From assembly GCA_958443265.1 (NCBI GenBank), contig CAUCKA010000007.1, positions 58,671 to 122,670 of the forward strand: a DNA stretch of 64,000 nt. Reading direction: 5' to 3'. Position 1 is the first letter of the stretch. Each line of letters opens with the position of its first letter. The translations under genes and the position numbers were made by a program. Origin of the DNA: an uncultured Collinsella sp. GTDB taxonomy: Bacteria; Actinomycetota; Coriobacteriia; Coriobacteriales; Coriobacteriaceae. Under the pieces are notes generated by a model. It ran no database searches. It saw only the letters and a list, made by a program, of their open reading frames with translations, and was not told the origin of the DNA. Below, piece after piece: positions 46,623 through 54,276 of this stretch.

Positions 46623-47720
46623 ATGTCCTCGACCTTTGGCAACGTCTTGCACTTAAGCATCTTCGGCCAGTCGCACTCCCCCGCCATCGGCTGCTCCCTC
46701 GATGGCATCCCGGCGGGCATCGCTGTTGACCAGGAGCGGCTGCAGGCCTTCCTTGACCGTCGTGCCCCCGGTCGCGACGAGACCGCGACCAAACGCCGCG
46801 AGGCCGACGCCGCCCACATCATCGCCGGTGTGGTCGATGGACATACCACGGGAGCACCCATCGCCGCGATTATCGAGAACACCAACACGCGCTCAAAGGA
46901 CTATTCCGAGCTGCGCCGCAAGCCCCGCCCCGGACACGCGGATTTTCCGGCGCGCGTGAAGTATCACAACATGCACGATGTCGCTGGTGGCGGGCATTTC
47001 TCCGGCCGCCTGACGGCACCCCTGTGTATCGCCGGCGGCATTGCGCTGCAGGCACTCGAGGCCCGCGGCATTAACGTGATGGCGCACGTCGCGCAGATCG
47101 GCGGCATCTCCGACCTGCCGATGGACGATATGGTCTATCGCGAGGCCGACCGCAAGGCGATCCTAACGAACGATCTTCCTTGCATTGACGCCGCCGCAGC
47201 CGGCCGCATGCGTGAGGAGATCCTAGCCGCGCGCGACGAACTCGACAGCATCGGCGGCATCGTGGAGTGCGGCATTTACGGGCTTCCCGCAGGCATCGGC
47301 GACCCCATGTTCGACGGCATCGAGAACCGCATCGCGCAGATCGCGTTTGGCATTCCCGCCGTAAAGGGCGTGGAGTTTGGCATGGGCTTTGCCGTGGCCG
47401 CCATGCGCGGCAGCGAGAACAATGATCCGTATCGCATCGATGCCGAGACCGGCGAGATCGAGGTCGAGTCCAACAACGCCGGCGGCATCCTGGGCGGTAT
47501 TTCGACCGGCGCGCCCGTCATGTGGCGCATGGCCGTAAAGCCGACGCCCTCCATTGGCCGCGAGCAGCAGACGGTGGACATGGACGCTATGGAAAATGCC
47601 GAGCTCTCGGTCCACGGCCGCCACGATCCCTGCATCGTCCCCCGAGCTGTCCCCGTAGCCGAGGCAGCCGCCGCCCTTGCCATCTGGGACGCCCTCCTCG
47701 AAGACGCCGCCCAGCGCTAA
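46623..47720 (+). CDS. aroC: Chorismate synthase
   Basis: Seventh shikimate step, FMN-dependent trans elimination forming chorismate. The 365-residue product shows GNVLHLSIFGQSHSPAIGCSLDGIPAG, RRAPGRDETATKRREADAAHIIAGVVDGHTTGAPIAAII, RPGHADFPARVKYHNMHDVAGGGHFSGRLTAPL (with the catalytic His and flavin site), and VKPTPSIGREQQTVDM. Signature matches and length are normal. Confidence 0.97.
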   Translation: MSSTFGNVLHLSIFGQSHSPAIGCSLDGIPAGIAVDQERLQAFLDRRAPGRDETATKRREADAAHIIAGVVDGHTTGAPIAAIIENTNTRSKDYSELRRKPRPGHADFPARVKYHNMHDVAGGGHFSGRLTAPLCIAGGIALQALEARGINVMAHVAQIGGISDLPMDDMVYREADRKAILTNDLPCIDAAAAGRMREEILAARDELDSIGGIVECGIYGLPAGIGDPMFDGIENRIAQIAFGIPAVKGVEFGMGFAVAAMRGSENNDPYRIDAETGEIEVESNNAGGILGGISTGAPVMWRMAVKPTPSIGREQQTVDMDAMENAELSVHGRHDPCIVPRAVPVAEAAAALAIWDALLEDAAQR

Positions 47721-47763
47721 CTACCCACCCCTCAACATCCCCCGACACGTGAAAGGGGCCTCC

Positions 47764-48909
47764 ATGGACCTTGCCGATATTCGCCAGACCATCGATGGCA
47801 TCGACACCACGCTCCTCAACAGCTTTGTCGAGCGCATGGACATTGCCACCGAGGTCGCCAAGTCAAAAATCGAGATGGGCAAGGCCGTCTTCGACCCCGC
47901 CCGCGAGCGCTCCAAGCTCAACAGCCTCGCCAGCCGCGCGCCCGAGCGCCACGAGGCGCAGACCATCACCCTGTTCCGTCTCCTCATGAGCATGAGTAAG
48001 GCCGAGCAGCAGCGCTGCATCAACGAGCTCAAAGGCATCACGGTGTCGCAAAAGGCCCATGCCACGGCCGCAGCCTTTGACACACCCTTCCCCCAGACGG
48101 CCACCGTCGCCTGCCAGGGCGTCGAAGGCGCCTACAGCCAGATCGCCGCGTGCAAGCTCTTCGACGTGCCCGACATCGCGTTTTTCGAGACCTTCGAAGG
48201 CGTTATGCGCGCCGTACGCGACGGCTTTTGCGAGTTTGGCGTGCTGCCCATCGAAAACTCCACCGCAGGCTCGGTCAACGCCGTCTACGACCTGCTCGCC
48301 CAGTTCGACTTCCACATTGTGCGCTCGCTGCGCCTCAAGATCGATCATAACCTGCTCGTCAAGCCCGGCACCAAGCTCGCAGACGTGCGCGAGGTCTACA
48401 GCCATGGCCAGGCCATCGCCCAGTGCGCCGGCTTTATCGAGGCCCACGGCCTGCACGCCACCAAGTACCCCAACACGGCCATGTCGGCCGAGATGGTCGC
48501 CAACTCCGAGCGCACCGATGTCGCCGCCATCGCCTCGCGCAGCTGTGCGGCACTCTACGGCCTGGAGGTGCTGGAACCCAACATCCAAGACTCGGACAAC
48601 AACTATACGCGTTTTGTCGTCATCAGTCGCGAGCCGCGCGTCTACCCCGGCGCCAACCGTACCTCGCTCATGATCACCACAGCCAACGAGCCGGGCGCCC
48701 TTTACCGCGTACTCGAGCGCTTCTATGCGCTCAACATCAACCTCATTAAGCTCGAAAGCCGTCCCATCCCCGGGCACGACTTTGAGTTTATGTTCTACTT
48801 TGACCTGGACTGCCCCTTTGGTAGCAAGGCCCTCGACGACCTGCTCGATTCCATCGACGACGTGTGCGAGAGCTTCACCTACTTTGGCAGCTACACGGAG
48901 GTGCTCTAG
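47764..48909 (+). CDS. pheA: Bifunctional chorismate mutase / prephenate dehydratase (P-protein)
   Basis: Takes chorismate to phenylpyruvate for phenylalanine. The 381-residue product has an AroQ-type chorismate mutase at residues 1-85 (MDLADIRQTIDGIDTTLLNSFVERMDIATEVAKSK, start only, then RERSKLN), a dehydratase domain beginning VACQGVEGAYSQIAA with FGVLPIENSTAGSVNAVYDLL, and a C-terminal ACT domain (SLMITTANEPGALYRVLERF, LESRPIPGHDFEFMFYFD) that binds Phe for feedback. The start has GAAAGGGG upstream. It abuts aroE-aroK with no gap. Confidence 0.95.
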   Translation: MDLADIRQTIDGIDTTLLNSFVERMDIATEVAKSKIEMGKAVFDPARERSKLNSLASRAPERHEAQTITLFRLLMSMSKAEQQRCINELKGITVSQKAHATAAAFDTPFPQTATVACQGVEGAYSQIAACKLFDVPDIAFFETFEGVMRAVRDGFCEFGVLPIENSTAGSVNAVYDLLAQFDFHIVRSLRLKIDHNLLVKPGTKLADVREVYSHGQAIAQCAGFIEAHGLHATKYPNTAMSAEMVANSERTDVAAIASRSCAALYGLEVLEPNIQDSDNNYTRFVVISREPRVYPGANRTSLMITTANEPGALYRVLERFYALNINLIKLESRPIPGHDFEFMFYFDLDCPFGSKALDDLLDSIDDVCESFTYFGSYTEVL

Positions 48910-50148
48910 ATGACCGATGTCGCCGCAACCCGCCCCTACGGCGTGCTGGGCCGCGTGCTGAGCCACAGCTACACCCCGACCATCTACAAAGAGCTCGCGG
49001 GGCTGGAGTACGTGCGATTTGAGCGCGAGCCCGAGGATCTTGAGGCTTTTATGACGGGCGACGAATGGGAGGGCACCAACGTGACCATCCCCTACAAGCG
49101 CGTTGTCATGGAATACCTGGACGAGCTGAGTCCGCTGGCCGAGCGCATGGGCAACGTCAACACCATCACACGCCTGCCTGACGGCCGTCTACGTGGCGAC
49201 AACACCGACTACTTTGGTTTTCAGTGTCTAGTCGAGGAGTTAGGCGTAGAGGTTGCCAGCAAAAAGGTCCTCGTGCTCGGAGCCACTGGAGGCGCGGGCA
49301 CTACGGCCAGCATGGTACTCGGCGATCTGGGCGCCGTCGTTGTACCCGTGGGTCGCACGAGCGAGGTCAACTATGGCAACATCGCACAGCAGTCCGACGC
49401 CGCCCTGCTCGTCAACTGCACGCCCGCCGGCATGTTCCCCCACTGTCCCGATGCCCCCTGCACGCTCGAGGGGCTCAATGCGCTCGAGGGCGTCATCGAC
49501 ATCGTCTACAACCCCGCCCGCACGGGCCTGATGCTCGAGGCCGAGCGCCGCGGCATCCCCTGCATCGGCGGCCTGCTCATGCTTGTGGCCCAGGCGGCAC
49601 AGGCTGTCGAGCGCTATACCGGCCAGATTACCCCGCGCGAGCGCATTCTGGACGTAACGGAGCGTCTGTCCCGCCGCGAACAGAACATCGCGCTGATCGG
49701 CATGCCGGGCTCGGGCAAGACCCGCGTGGGTGAGCAGATTGCCCTGCTCACGGGTCGCGAGCACATCGACTTGGACGCCGCGCTTGAGGAGCGCCTGGGG
49801 ATGCCCTGCGCCGACTTTATCGTCGAGCGCGGCGAGGCAGCCTTCCGCGAGCAGGAGACGGCGGAGCTGGCCGACATCTCCAAGCGCAGCGGCCTGGTGC
49901 TTTCCACGGGCGGCGGCGTGGTCACACGCGACGAGAACTACCCGCTGCTGCACCAGAACAGCCAGATCGTGATGCTCAACCGCAAGCTCGACGAACTCGC
50001 CCATAAGGGTCGCCCCATCACCGCCCGCGATGGCATCGATAAGCTCGCCGAGCAGCGCATGCCGCGCTACCGCGCCTGGGCCGACTACATCATCGACTCA
50101 CGCGACTGCGCCGCCAAAACCGCGGCCGCCATCGTCGAGACCCTCTAA
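48910..50148 (+). CDS. aroE-aroK: Fused shikimate dehydrogenase / shikimate kinase
   Basis: One 412-residue chain combines shikimate steps four and five. Residues 1-245 are AroE-like: shikimate ligands Ser18 and Ser20 (LSHS), Lys63 in NVTIPYKR, Asp100 in GDNTD, the dinucleotide loop LVLGATGGAGTTAS, and Gln in LLMLVAQAAQA. Residues 258-412 are shikimate kinase: Walker A GMPGSGKT at 264-271, HIDLDAALEERLG, ERGEAAFREQE, LSTGGGVVTR and the RxxR-containing lid. The junction is clean and in frame. Standalone aroK and aroE are absent from the operon, consistent with a working fusion. Confidence 0.94.
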   Translation: MTDVAATRPYGVLGRVLSHSYTPTIYKELAGLEYVRFEREPEDLEAFMTGDEWEGTNVTIPYKRVVMEYLDELSPLAERMGNVNTITRLPDGRLRGDNTDYFGFQCLVEELGVEVASKKVLVLGATGGAGTTASMVLGDLGAVVVPVGRTSEVNYGNIAQQSDAALLVNCTPAGMFPHCPDAPCTLEGLNALEGVIDIVYNPARTGLMLEAERRGIPCIGGLLMLVAQAAQAVERYTGQITPRERILDVTERLSRREQNIALIGMPGSGKTRVGEQIALLTGREHIDLDAALEERLGMPCADFIVERGEAAFREQETAELADISKRSGLVLSTGGGVVTRDENYPLLHQNSQIVMLNRKLDELAHKGRPITARDGIDKLAEQRMPRYRAWADYIIDSRDCAAKTAAAIVETL

Positions 50149-50184
50149 CCTGCCAAAAAGGGACAGGTTTATTTTGGCAGGTTT
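50147..50184. repeat. Palindromic intergenic element (AACCTGCCAAAA arms)
   Basis: Perfect 12-bp arms at 50147-50158 and 50172-50183 around a 13-nt loop containing AGGGACAGG. The left arm overlaps the aroE-aroK stop codon. On plus it is followed by a short T stretch, so it could act as a partial terminator inside the operon. Confidence 0.6.
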
Positions 50185-50247
50185 TATCTGGGCAAACGCC
50201 GAAGATCGCAAGACCAGCCACGCCAACCAACTGCAAAGGAAGCAACC

Positions 50248-50685
50248 ATGAAGGCACTCGTCATCAACGGCCCCAACCTCAACATGCTCGGCATTCGCGA
50301 GCCGGGCATCTACGGAAGCGACAACTACGACCGCTTGGTCCAGATCTGCCAGGAAGCGGGCGCCGCACAAGGCTTCGACAAGGTCGAGGTCTTCCAGTCT
50401 AACCACGAAGGCAGCATCGTCGACAAGATCCAGGAGGCCTACGGCAAGGTCGACGGCATCGTCATCAACCCGGCCGCCTACACGCATACGAGCGTGGCAA
50501 TCCTCGACGCCCTCAAGGCCGTCGCCATCCCCGCCGTCGAGGTCCACATCAGCGCCGTCGAGACCCGCGAGGACTTCCGCCAGGTAAGCTACGCCCGCCT
50601 GGCCTGCTTCGCCACCATCACCGGCGAAGGCCTGCAGGGGTATGCCCACGCGTTGGAGCTGCTGAAAGAGCGTCTCGAAAAGTAG
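50248..50685 (+). CDS. aroQ: 3-dehydroquinate dehydratase, type II
   Basis: Third shikimate step. The 145-residue type II enzyme has LVINGPNLNMLGIREPGIYG with the catalytic Tyr, FQSNHEGSIVDKI, the NPAAYTHTSVAILDAL motif, and VEVHISAVETREDFRQVSY with the catalytic His. AAAGGAAG precedes the ATG. It ends the operon, separated from aroE-aroK by a palindromic element, and is followed by a strong terminator. Confidence 0.96.
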   Translation: MKALVINGPNLNMLGIREPGIYGSDNYDRLVQICQEAGAAQGFDKVEVFQSNHEGSIVDKIQEAYGKVDGIVINPAAYTHTSVAILDALKAVAIPAVEVHISAVETREDFRQVSYARLACFATITGEGLQGYAHALELLKERLEK

Positions 50686-50731
50686 CTTCGCGAGCAAATC
50701 CATCAACGCCGATTCGCACGCTAATATAGCC

Positions 50732-50770
50732 AGTGCCGCCAGCAGCAACCTCGCTACTGGCGGCACTTTA
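50732..50770 (+). terminator. Rho-independent terminator of the aromatic operon
   Basis: Perfect 11-bp stem (AGTGCCGCCAG at 50732-50742 with CTGGCGGCACT at 50757-50767) followed by TTATT, about 45 bp after aroQ. Confidence 0.88.
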
Positions 50771-50785
50771 TTACTAGCATATAAT
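50757..50785 (+). promoter_or_regulatory. Predicted promoter for the DUF4869/ATPase module, copy 1
   Basis: Consensus TATAAT at 50780-50785, 17 bp after CTGGCG (50757-50762), a poor -35 lying in the terminator arm. The start codon is about 30 bp downstream of the -10. Confidence 0.5.
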
Positions 50786-50816
50786 CGTTGCAGTCACACA
50801 ACGTCTGGAGACGCGC

Positions 50817-51266
50817 ATGTTAAGCATCCATCTGGGGGATTACCCCGGTTCTATCTACGATACCGAAACCTATTTTAGGAACTCATACTTGGACTCATGG
50901 TTCGAAGATCCTATGGCCGCACAGATTATTAAAAGCGTGGACGGATCAGAGCTCATCGGCCCCCACAACATCGTAAGCAAGCAGCTGGGCTCAATCACCC
51001 CACTCGAACTGTCCGGCGGCGTCAAGACGCTGCTGTTAGTACGCAATCTCCCAAATATGGTGTTCAACGCATCTACCTGCGGAGACAACTGTGCCCGCTG
51101 GCTACTCAAGATCGGCAAAGAGCAGGATGTGCTGGTGACCCTTTACCACATCATGAAGTTCCCCTGGAAGAATTTTGAAATCCGCATTGAAAACGATAAC
51201 CGCATCGTCAGAAACATGCAGGAGTTTGTTGGCGCCACGAATGACTTTTTGGATGTTGATGAGTAA
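50817..51266 (+). CDS. DUF4869-type small protein, module copy 1
   Basis: A 149-residue soluble protein of unknown function. It aligns without gaps to the product at 63305-63742 over 140 residues, 73 identical by hand count. The best conserved blocks are residues 58-74 (GSITPLELSGGVKTLLL) and 83-92 (FNASTCGDNC), then LYHIMKF at 109-115. LSGGVK looks like the ABC-ATPase signature motif although no Walker A is present. The family name is from memory of DUF4869 sequences. The stop overlaps the next ATG as TAATG, so translation of the pair is coupled. GGAG precedes the start. Confidence 0.75.
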   Translation: MLSIHLGDYPGSIYDTETYFRNSYLDSWFEDPMAAQIIKSVDGSELIGPHNIVSKQLGSITPLELSGGVKTLLLVRNLPNMVFNASTCGDNCARWLLKIGKEQDVLVTLYHIMKFPWKNFEIRIENDNRIVRNMQEFVGATNDFLDVDE

Positions 51267-52264
51267 TGAAGGGAACGCATACCGTTGTCGTAGAGCGTGC
51301 AAAGGTCAAATACACACTCACCTTTAAACGCAACATTTCCTTCATTCGCGGCAACAGCGGCACGGGCAAAACGACGCTTATCTCGATGATTCGCGACTAC
51401 AACGACCGAGGACCGGAAAGCGGCGTTACACTCAGCTGCGACGTGCCCTGCGAAACGCTTTCCGGCAGACGCTGGAAGCGCGAGCTTTCGATTATCGAGG
51501 ACTCAATAATCTTTTTAGATGAGGGCAACGAATTTATCTACTCAAAAGACTTCGCAAAAGCCGTTAACGGGTCGTCCAACTATTTTGTTCTGATATCTCG
51601 TCGAGACGCCAGCGAGCTCCCCTACAGTGTCGACGAAATCCTAAAGCTGGTAAACACCACGAGTAAAACAATCAATGGTCGAAAGAGCGATAAACGCTTC
51701 TACTCGGTAACAAAACCGATATACAGCCACACAGCAAACATGCTTTACCAGGACCTAAATGTTGGATTCGAGGCACCCGACGCCGTAGTTGTTGAGGATA
51801 GCAAATCTGGCTATCAATTCTACGACGCTCTTTGCAACCGACTCGGGATCCCCTGCTATACCGCCACCGGCGTTGCGAATCTAAAACGTACGATTCACGA
51901 ATGTCCCGAGCAAAACATCCTTGCTATTGGAGACGGAGCAGCATTTGGTCCCTACATCGAAAAGGTGCTCGGACAGCGCGTTTACAAGAACGTACGCTTG
52001 TTCCTCCCCGAATCATTCGAGTGGACACTCCTGCAATCTGGCCTCATTCCCAGTAACGATATCTTAAAAATCCTCGAGGATCCCTCAAGCTATATCGAAA
52101 GCCGCGACTACCTGAGCTGGGAGCGGTTCTTCACCGACGTATTGATCAAGTACTCGGCAGACACTCGCTACGTCTACAAAAAGGCACGGCTCAACGAGCA
52201 GTACCTAAAGCCGCAGGCGATGGATGCAGTTGCAAGCGTCTTGCCCGAGTGTCTGAAGGCATAA
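51266..52264 (+). CDS. P-loop ATPase with TOPRIM-like C-terminal half, module copy 1
   Basis: A 332-residue protein of unknown role. Walker A is GNSGTGKT (residues 29-36), Walker B is IIFLDEG (Asp85, Glu86), with FVLISR at 107-112 as a sensor-like strand. No ABC signature occurs in this chain. The C-terminal half has VVVEDSKSG (Glu177), ILAIGDGAAFG (Asp223) and FLPESFEW (247-253), an order resembling TOPRIM folds of OLD-like nucleases, though distant. Base composition is visibly poorer in G+C than the aro operon. The partner is the DUF4869 gene; a second copy is at 62321-63295. Confidence 0.75.
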   Translation: MKGTHTVVVERAKVKYTLTFKRNISFIRGNSGTGKTTLISMIRDYNDRGPESGVTLSCDVPCETLSGRRWKRELSIIEDSIIFLDEGNEFIYSKDFAKAVNGSSNYFVLISRRDASELPYSVDEILKLVNTTSKTINGRKSDKRFYSVTKPIYSHTANMLYQDLNVGFEAPDAVVVEDSKSGYQFYDALCNRLGIPCYTATGVANLKRTIHECPEQNILAIGDGAAFGPYIEKVLGQRVYKNVRLFLPESFEWTLLQSGLIPSNDILKILEDPSSYIESRDYLSWERFFTDVLIKYSADTRYVYKKARLNEQYLKPQAMDAVASVLPECLKA

Positions 52265-52268
52265 TGGC

Positions 52269-52304
52269 AGTGGGGAGGACCAACTTGGTCCTCCCCACTT
52301 TTAA
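52269..52304 (+). terminator. Rho-independent terminator after module copy 1
   Basis: AGTGGGGAGGACCAA and TTGGTCCTCCCCACT form a 15-bp perfect inverted repeat followed by TTTTAATT. It closes the module and separates it from the convergent acyltransferase gene. Confidence 0.94.
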
Positions 52305-53291
52305 TTACGCCTTCTTGATCACGTACGCCAACCCAATATCGCAGGCACAGCGTACGAATGACGCGAAGAGCCACGATACTGGCAGCGTCATAAACAGAGG
52401 CATGGTCTGCCAAGGAATAAACCAATCGACCGCGTGGATTGCAAAGATCGCCAGACTGGCTTGTCCGCAAAACACGAGTCCTCGCTCAAAGGACCCCAAA
52501 ACCGGCACGTCTTTCAACTTCTCCAACGCCATCGAAACCCAACAGACGCAGTAGCTACCCGCAACAGCAGCAACCGTCGCAACAACAAATCCATCCACGC
52601 GGCGGCTCGAAAGCTCAAGCCCACTCAGCGCGGCAAGGACGAGCCAAGCAACACCGGCTCCAATAAACAGCAGAGGCTTGCTCACGCTCGACTCCAGCCC
52701 CCTTTGGCGCGCCGTATAACCAATCCACATCAGCAAGACGATATAGCAGCTCAAATCCAAATCGAGCGGCAGGTAAGCACCAAAATAGCGAGACACGCTC
52801 AAACCGCAAAAGGCAATCGCGGCACAGACAACGCCCTGCCAAACAACCCCAATCCTGCGGCGATCAAACAGCCGCACGAGCGCATTAAACAGCAGGCGCG
52901 ACGTAAACAGCGCCGCCAAAAACCATGCCATGCTAACGGCGGTAACGCCAAACCCAGGCACATCAACGCCCGAGGCAAACACAAGCGTCTTAAGCCCCGC
53001 AACCAGCGTACCGCTTGTCAAAGGAGCGCCGCTCATTAAGAACGTCGGCACCTGCCACGCCAGTGCAAGAACCACATACGGCACCAGCAGGCGCGACACC
53101 GAACCACTCAGCAGCTCGCGCCACGGCTTCGGCCTAAACGTATACCCGGCAAGAATAAAGAACACCGGCATGTGAAACGAGAAGATCGCGTGCCGCAAGG
53201 GAGAGGGATTTGGAACGGTGTGCCCCACAATGACCAGAATAATTGCGATCCCCTTTGCAATATCAATCCAGTCGAGCCTTTTGCTTCCCAT
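52305..53291 (-). CDS. Acyltransferase 3 family membrane protein
   Basis: A 328-residue multi-pass protein of the acyltransferase 3 type, which moves acyl groups onto extracellular sugars or cell-wall components. The N-terminal RLDWIDIAKGIAIILVIVGHT motif with the catalytic-type His, and FSFHMPVFFILAGYTF, are characteristic. About ten hydrophobic segments follow. GAAGGG lies before the ATG at 53291; an earlier in-frame start has no ribosome site. It sits beside the glycan export genes, suggesting surface polysaccharide O-acetylation. Substrate is unknown. Confidence 0.87.
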   Translation of the reverse strand: MGSKRLDWIDIAKGIAIILVIVGHTVPNPSPLRHAIFSFHMPVFFILAGYTFRPKPWRELLSGSVSRLLVPYVVLALAWQVPTFLMSGAPLTSGTLVAGLKTLVFASGVDVPGFGVTAVSMAWFLAALFTSRLLFNALVRLFDRRRIGVVWQGVVCAAIAFCGLSVSRYFGAYLPLDLDLSCYIVLLMWIGYTARQRGLESSVSKPLLFIGAGVAWLVLAALSGLELSSRRVDGFVVATVAAVAGSYCVCWVSMALEKLKDVPVLGSFERGLVFCGQASLAIFAIHAVDWFIPWQTMPLFMTLPVSWLFASFVRCACDIGLAYVIKKA

Positions 53292-53322
53292 TGCGAACCC
53301 TTCAAAACCGCAGCACACAAGA

Positions 53323-53357
53323 TGAAAAAAGCCCAGACCACCTAGCGGTCCGGGCTT
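53323..53357 (-). terminator. Rho-independent terminator after tRNA-Arg(UCU)
   Basis: Minus-strand stem AGCCCGGACC with GGTCTGGGCT (one G-T pair) followed by TTTTTT, about 10 bp past the tRNA 3' end. Confidence 0.92.
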
Positions 53358-53366
53358 AATAAACGA

Positions 53367-53443
53367 TGGTGCTCCATGGCGGATTCGAACCGTCGACCTT
53401 GGGATTAGAAGTCCCCTGCTCTATCCAACTGAGCTAATGGAGC
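53367..53443 (-). tRNA. tRNA-Arg (anticodon TCT)
   Basis: A 77-nt gene with encoded CCA. Acceptor GCTCCAT/ATGGAGC is perfect, D stem GCTC/GAGC, anticodon loop CTTCTAA gives TCT (reads AGA). Two weak spots: G27-A43 in the anticodon stem and A50-C64 in the T stem. A TATAAT at 53490-53495 lies 47 bp upstream. Confidence 0.93.
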
Positions 53444-53497
53444 AAATAACCGCACGCCCAAGCAAGCGCAAGCCTGTCAGGCGCAAGTAATTATAAC

Positions 53498-54265
53498 CTA
53501 GTTGAACTGCTCGCGATACGCCTTGCAGACCTCATCGACCGGGCCGTCCATGCGAAGGTCACCCTTCTCGATCCAAACGGCACGCTGGCAGATGCGCTCA
53601 ACCTGCTCCATGGAGTGCGAAACGAACAGAACCGTCACGTCACCGCTCTGGATAAAGTGCTGGATGCGGGCCTCGCACTTCTGCTGGAAGAACACATCAC
53701 CGACGGACAGCGTCTCGTCAACGATCAGAATATCGGGCTCGGTAATCGTCGCGATTGCAAAGGCGACACGCGCCACCATGCCCGAGGAGAAGTTCTTAAG
53801 CGGCATATCGACAAAGTTCTGCAGCTCAGCGAACTCGATAATGCCGTCAAAGTTGGCGTCGATGAACTCCTTGGTATAGCCGAGCAGGGCACCGTTCAGA
53901 TAGATGTTCTCGCGGGCGGTCAGCTCGGGGTCAAAGCCGGCACCAAGCTCAATCAGAGGCGCAATATTACCGTGCACCTTAACGCTGCCCTCGCTAGGCT
54001 CAAGCACGCCAGCGATAATCTTGAGCATCGTAGACTTGCCGGAGCCATTGGTGCCGACCAGACCCACGACCTCGCCACGATGAATATCAAACGAGATATG
54101 CTTGAGCGCCCTAAACTCCTCAAAGAACAGCTCGTGCTTGGCAAGCTTGATGAAGTACTCCTTGAGGTTGGTCAGCGACTCGGACGCCATGTTAAAGATC
54201 ATGGTGACGTCGTCGACCTCGACAGCCAGAGGCTGCTCGCTGTAATCAACATCAGATTCAGTCAT
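53498..54265 (-). CDS. ABC transporter ATP-binding protein, polysaccharide/teichoic acid export type
   Basis: A 255-residue ATPase of the Wzt/TagH class that powers export of undecaprenol-linked glycans. Walker A is LVGTNGSGKST, the signature is FSSGMVARVAFA (the SSGM form typical of this class), Walker B ILIVDETLSVGD, switch LFVSHS. GNIAPLIELGAGFDPELTARENIYLNG is diagnostic of the polysaccharide exporters. No C-terminal carbohydrate-binding domain is attached. It is 11 bp downstream of the permease gene. Confidence 0.93.
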   Translation of the reverse strand: MTESDVDYSEQPLAVEVDDVTMIFNMASESLTNLKEYFIKLAKHELFFEEFRALKHISFDIHRGEVVGLVGTNGSGKSTMLKIIAGVLEPSEGSVKVHGNIAPLIELGAGFDPELTARENIYLNGALLGYTKEFIDANFDGIIEFAELQNFVDMPLKNFSSGMVARVAFAIATITEPDILIVDETLSVGDVFFQQKCEARIQHFIQSGDVTVLFVSHSMEQVERICQRAVWIEKGDLRMDGPVDEVCKAYREQFN

Positions 54266-54276
54266 CACAGCACTCC

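Noticed and set aside
50817..52264. Toxin-antitoxin pair interpretation of module copy 1
   Set aside because: The sizes and the ATPase domain do not match a known TA family; it remains possible but nothing specific supports it.
53446..53497. GCCTG-T-CAGGC inverted repeat as terminator of the ABC exporter genes
   Set aside because: It has a one-base loop and no T run, and lies between the ABC gene and the tRNA in the same direction; no terminator was called.
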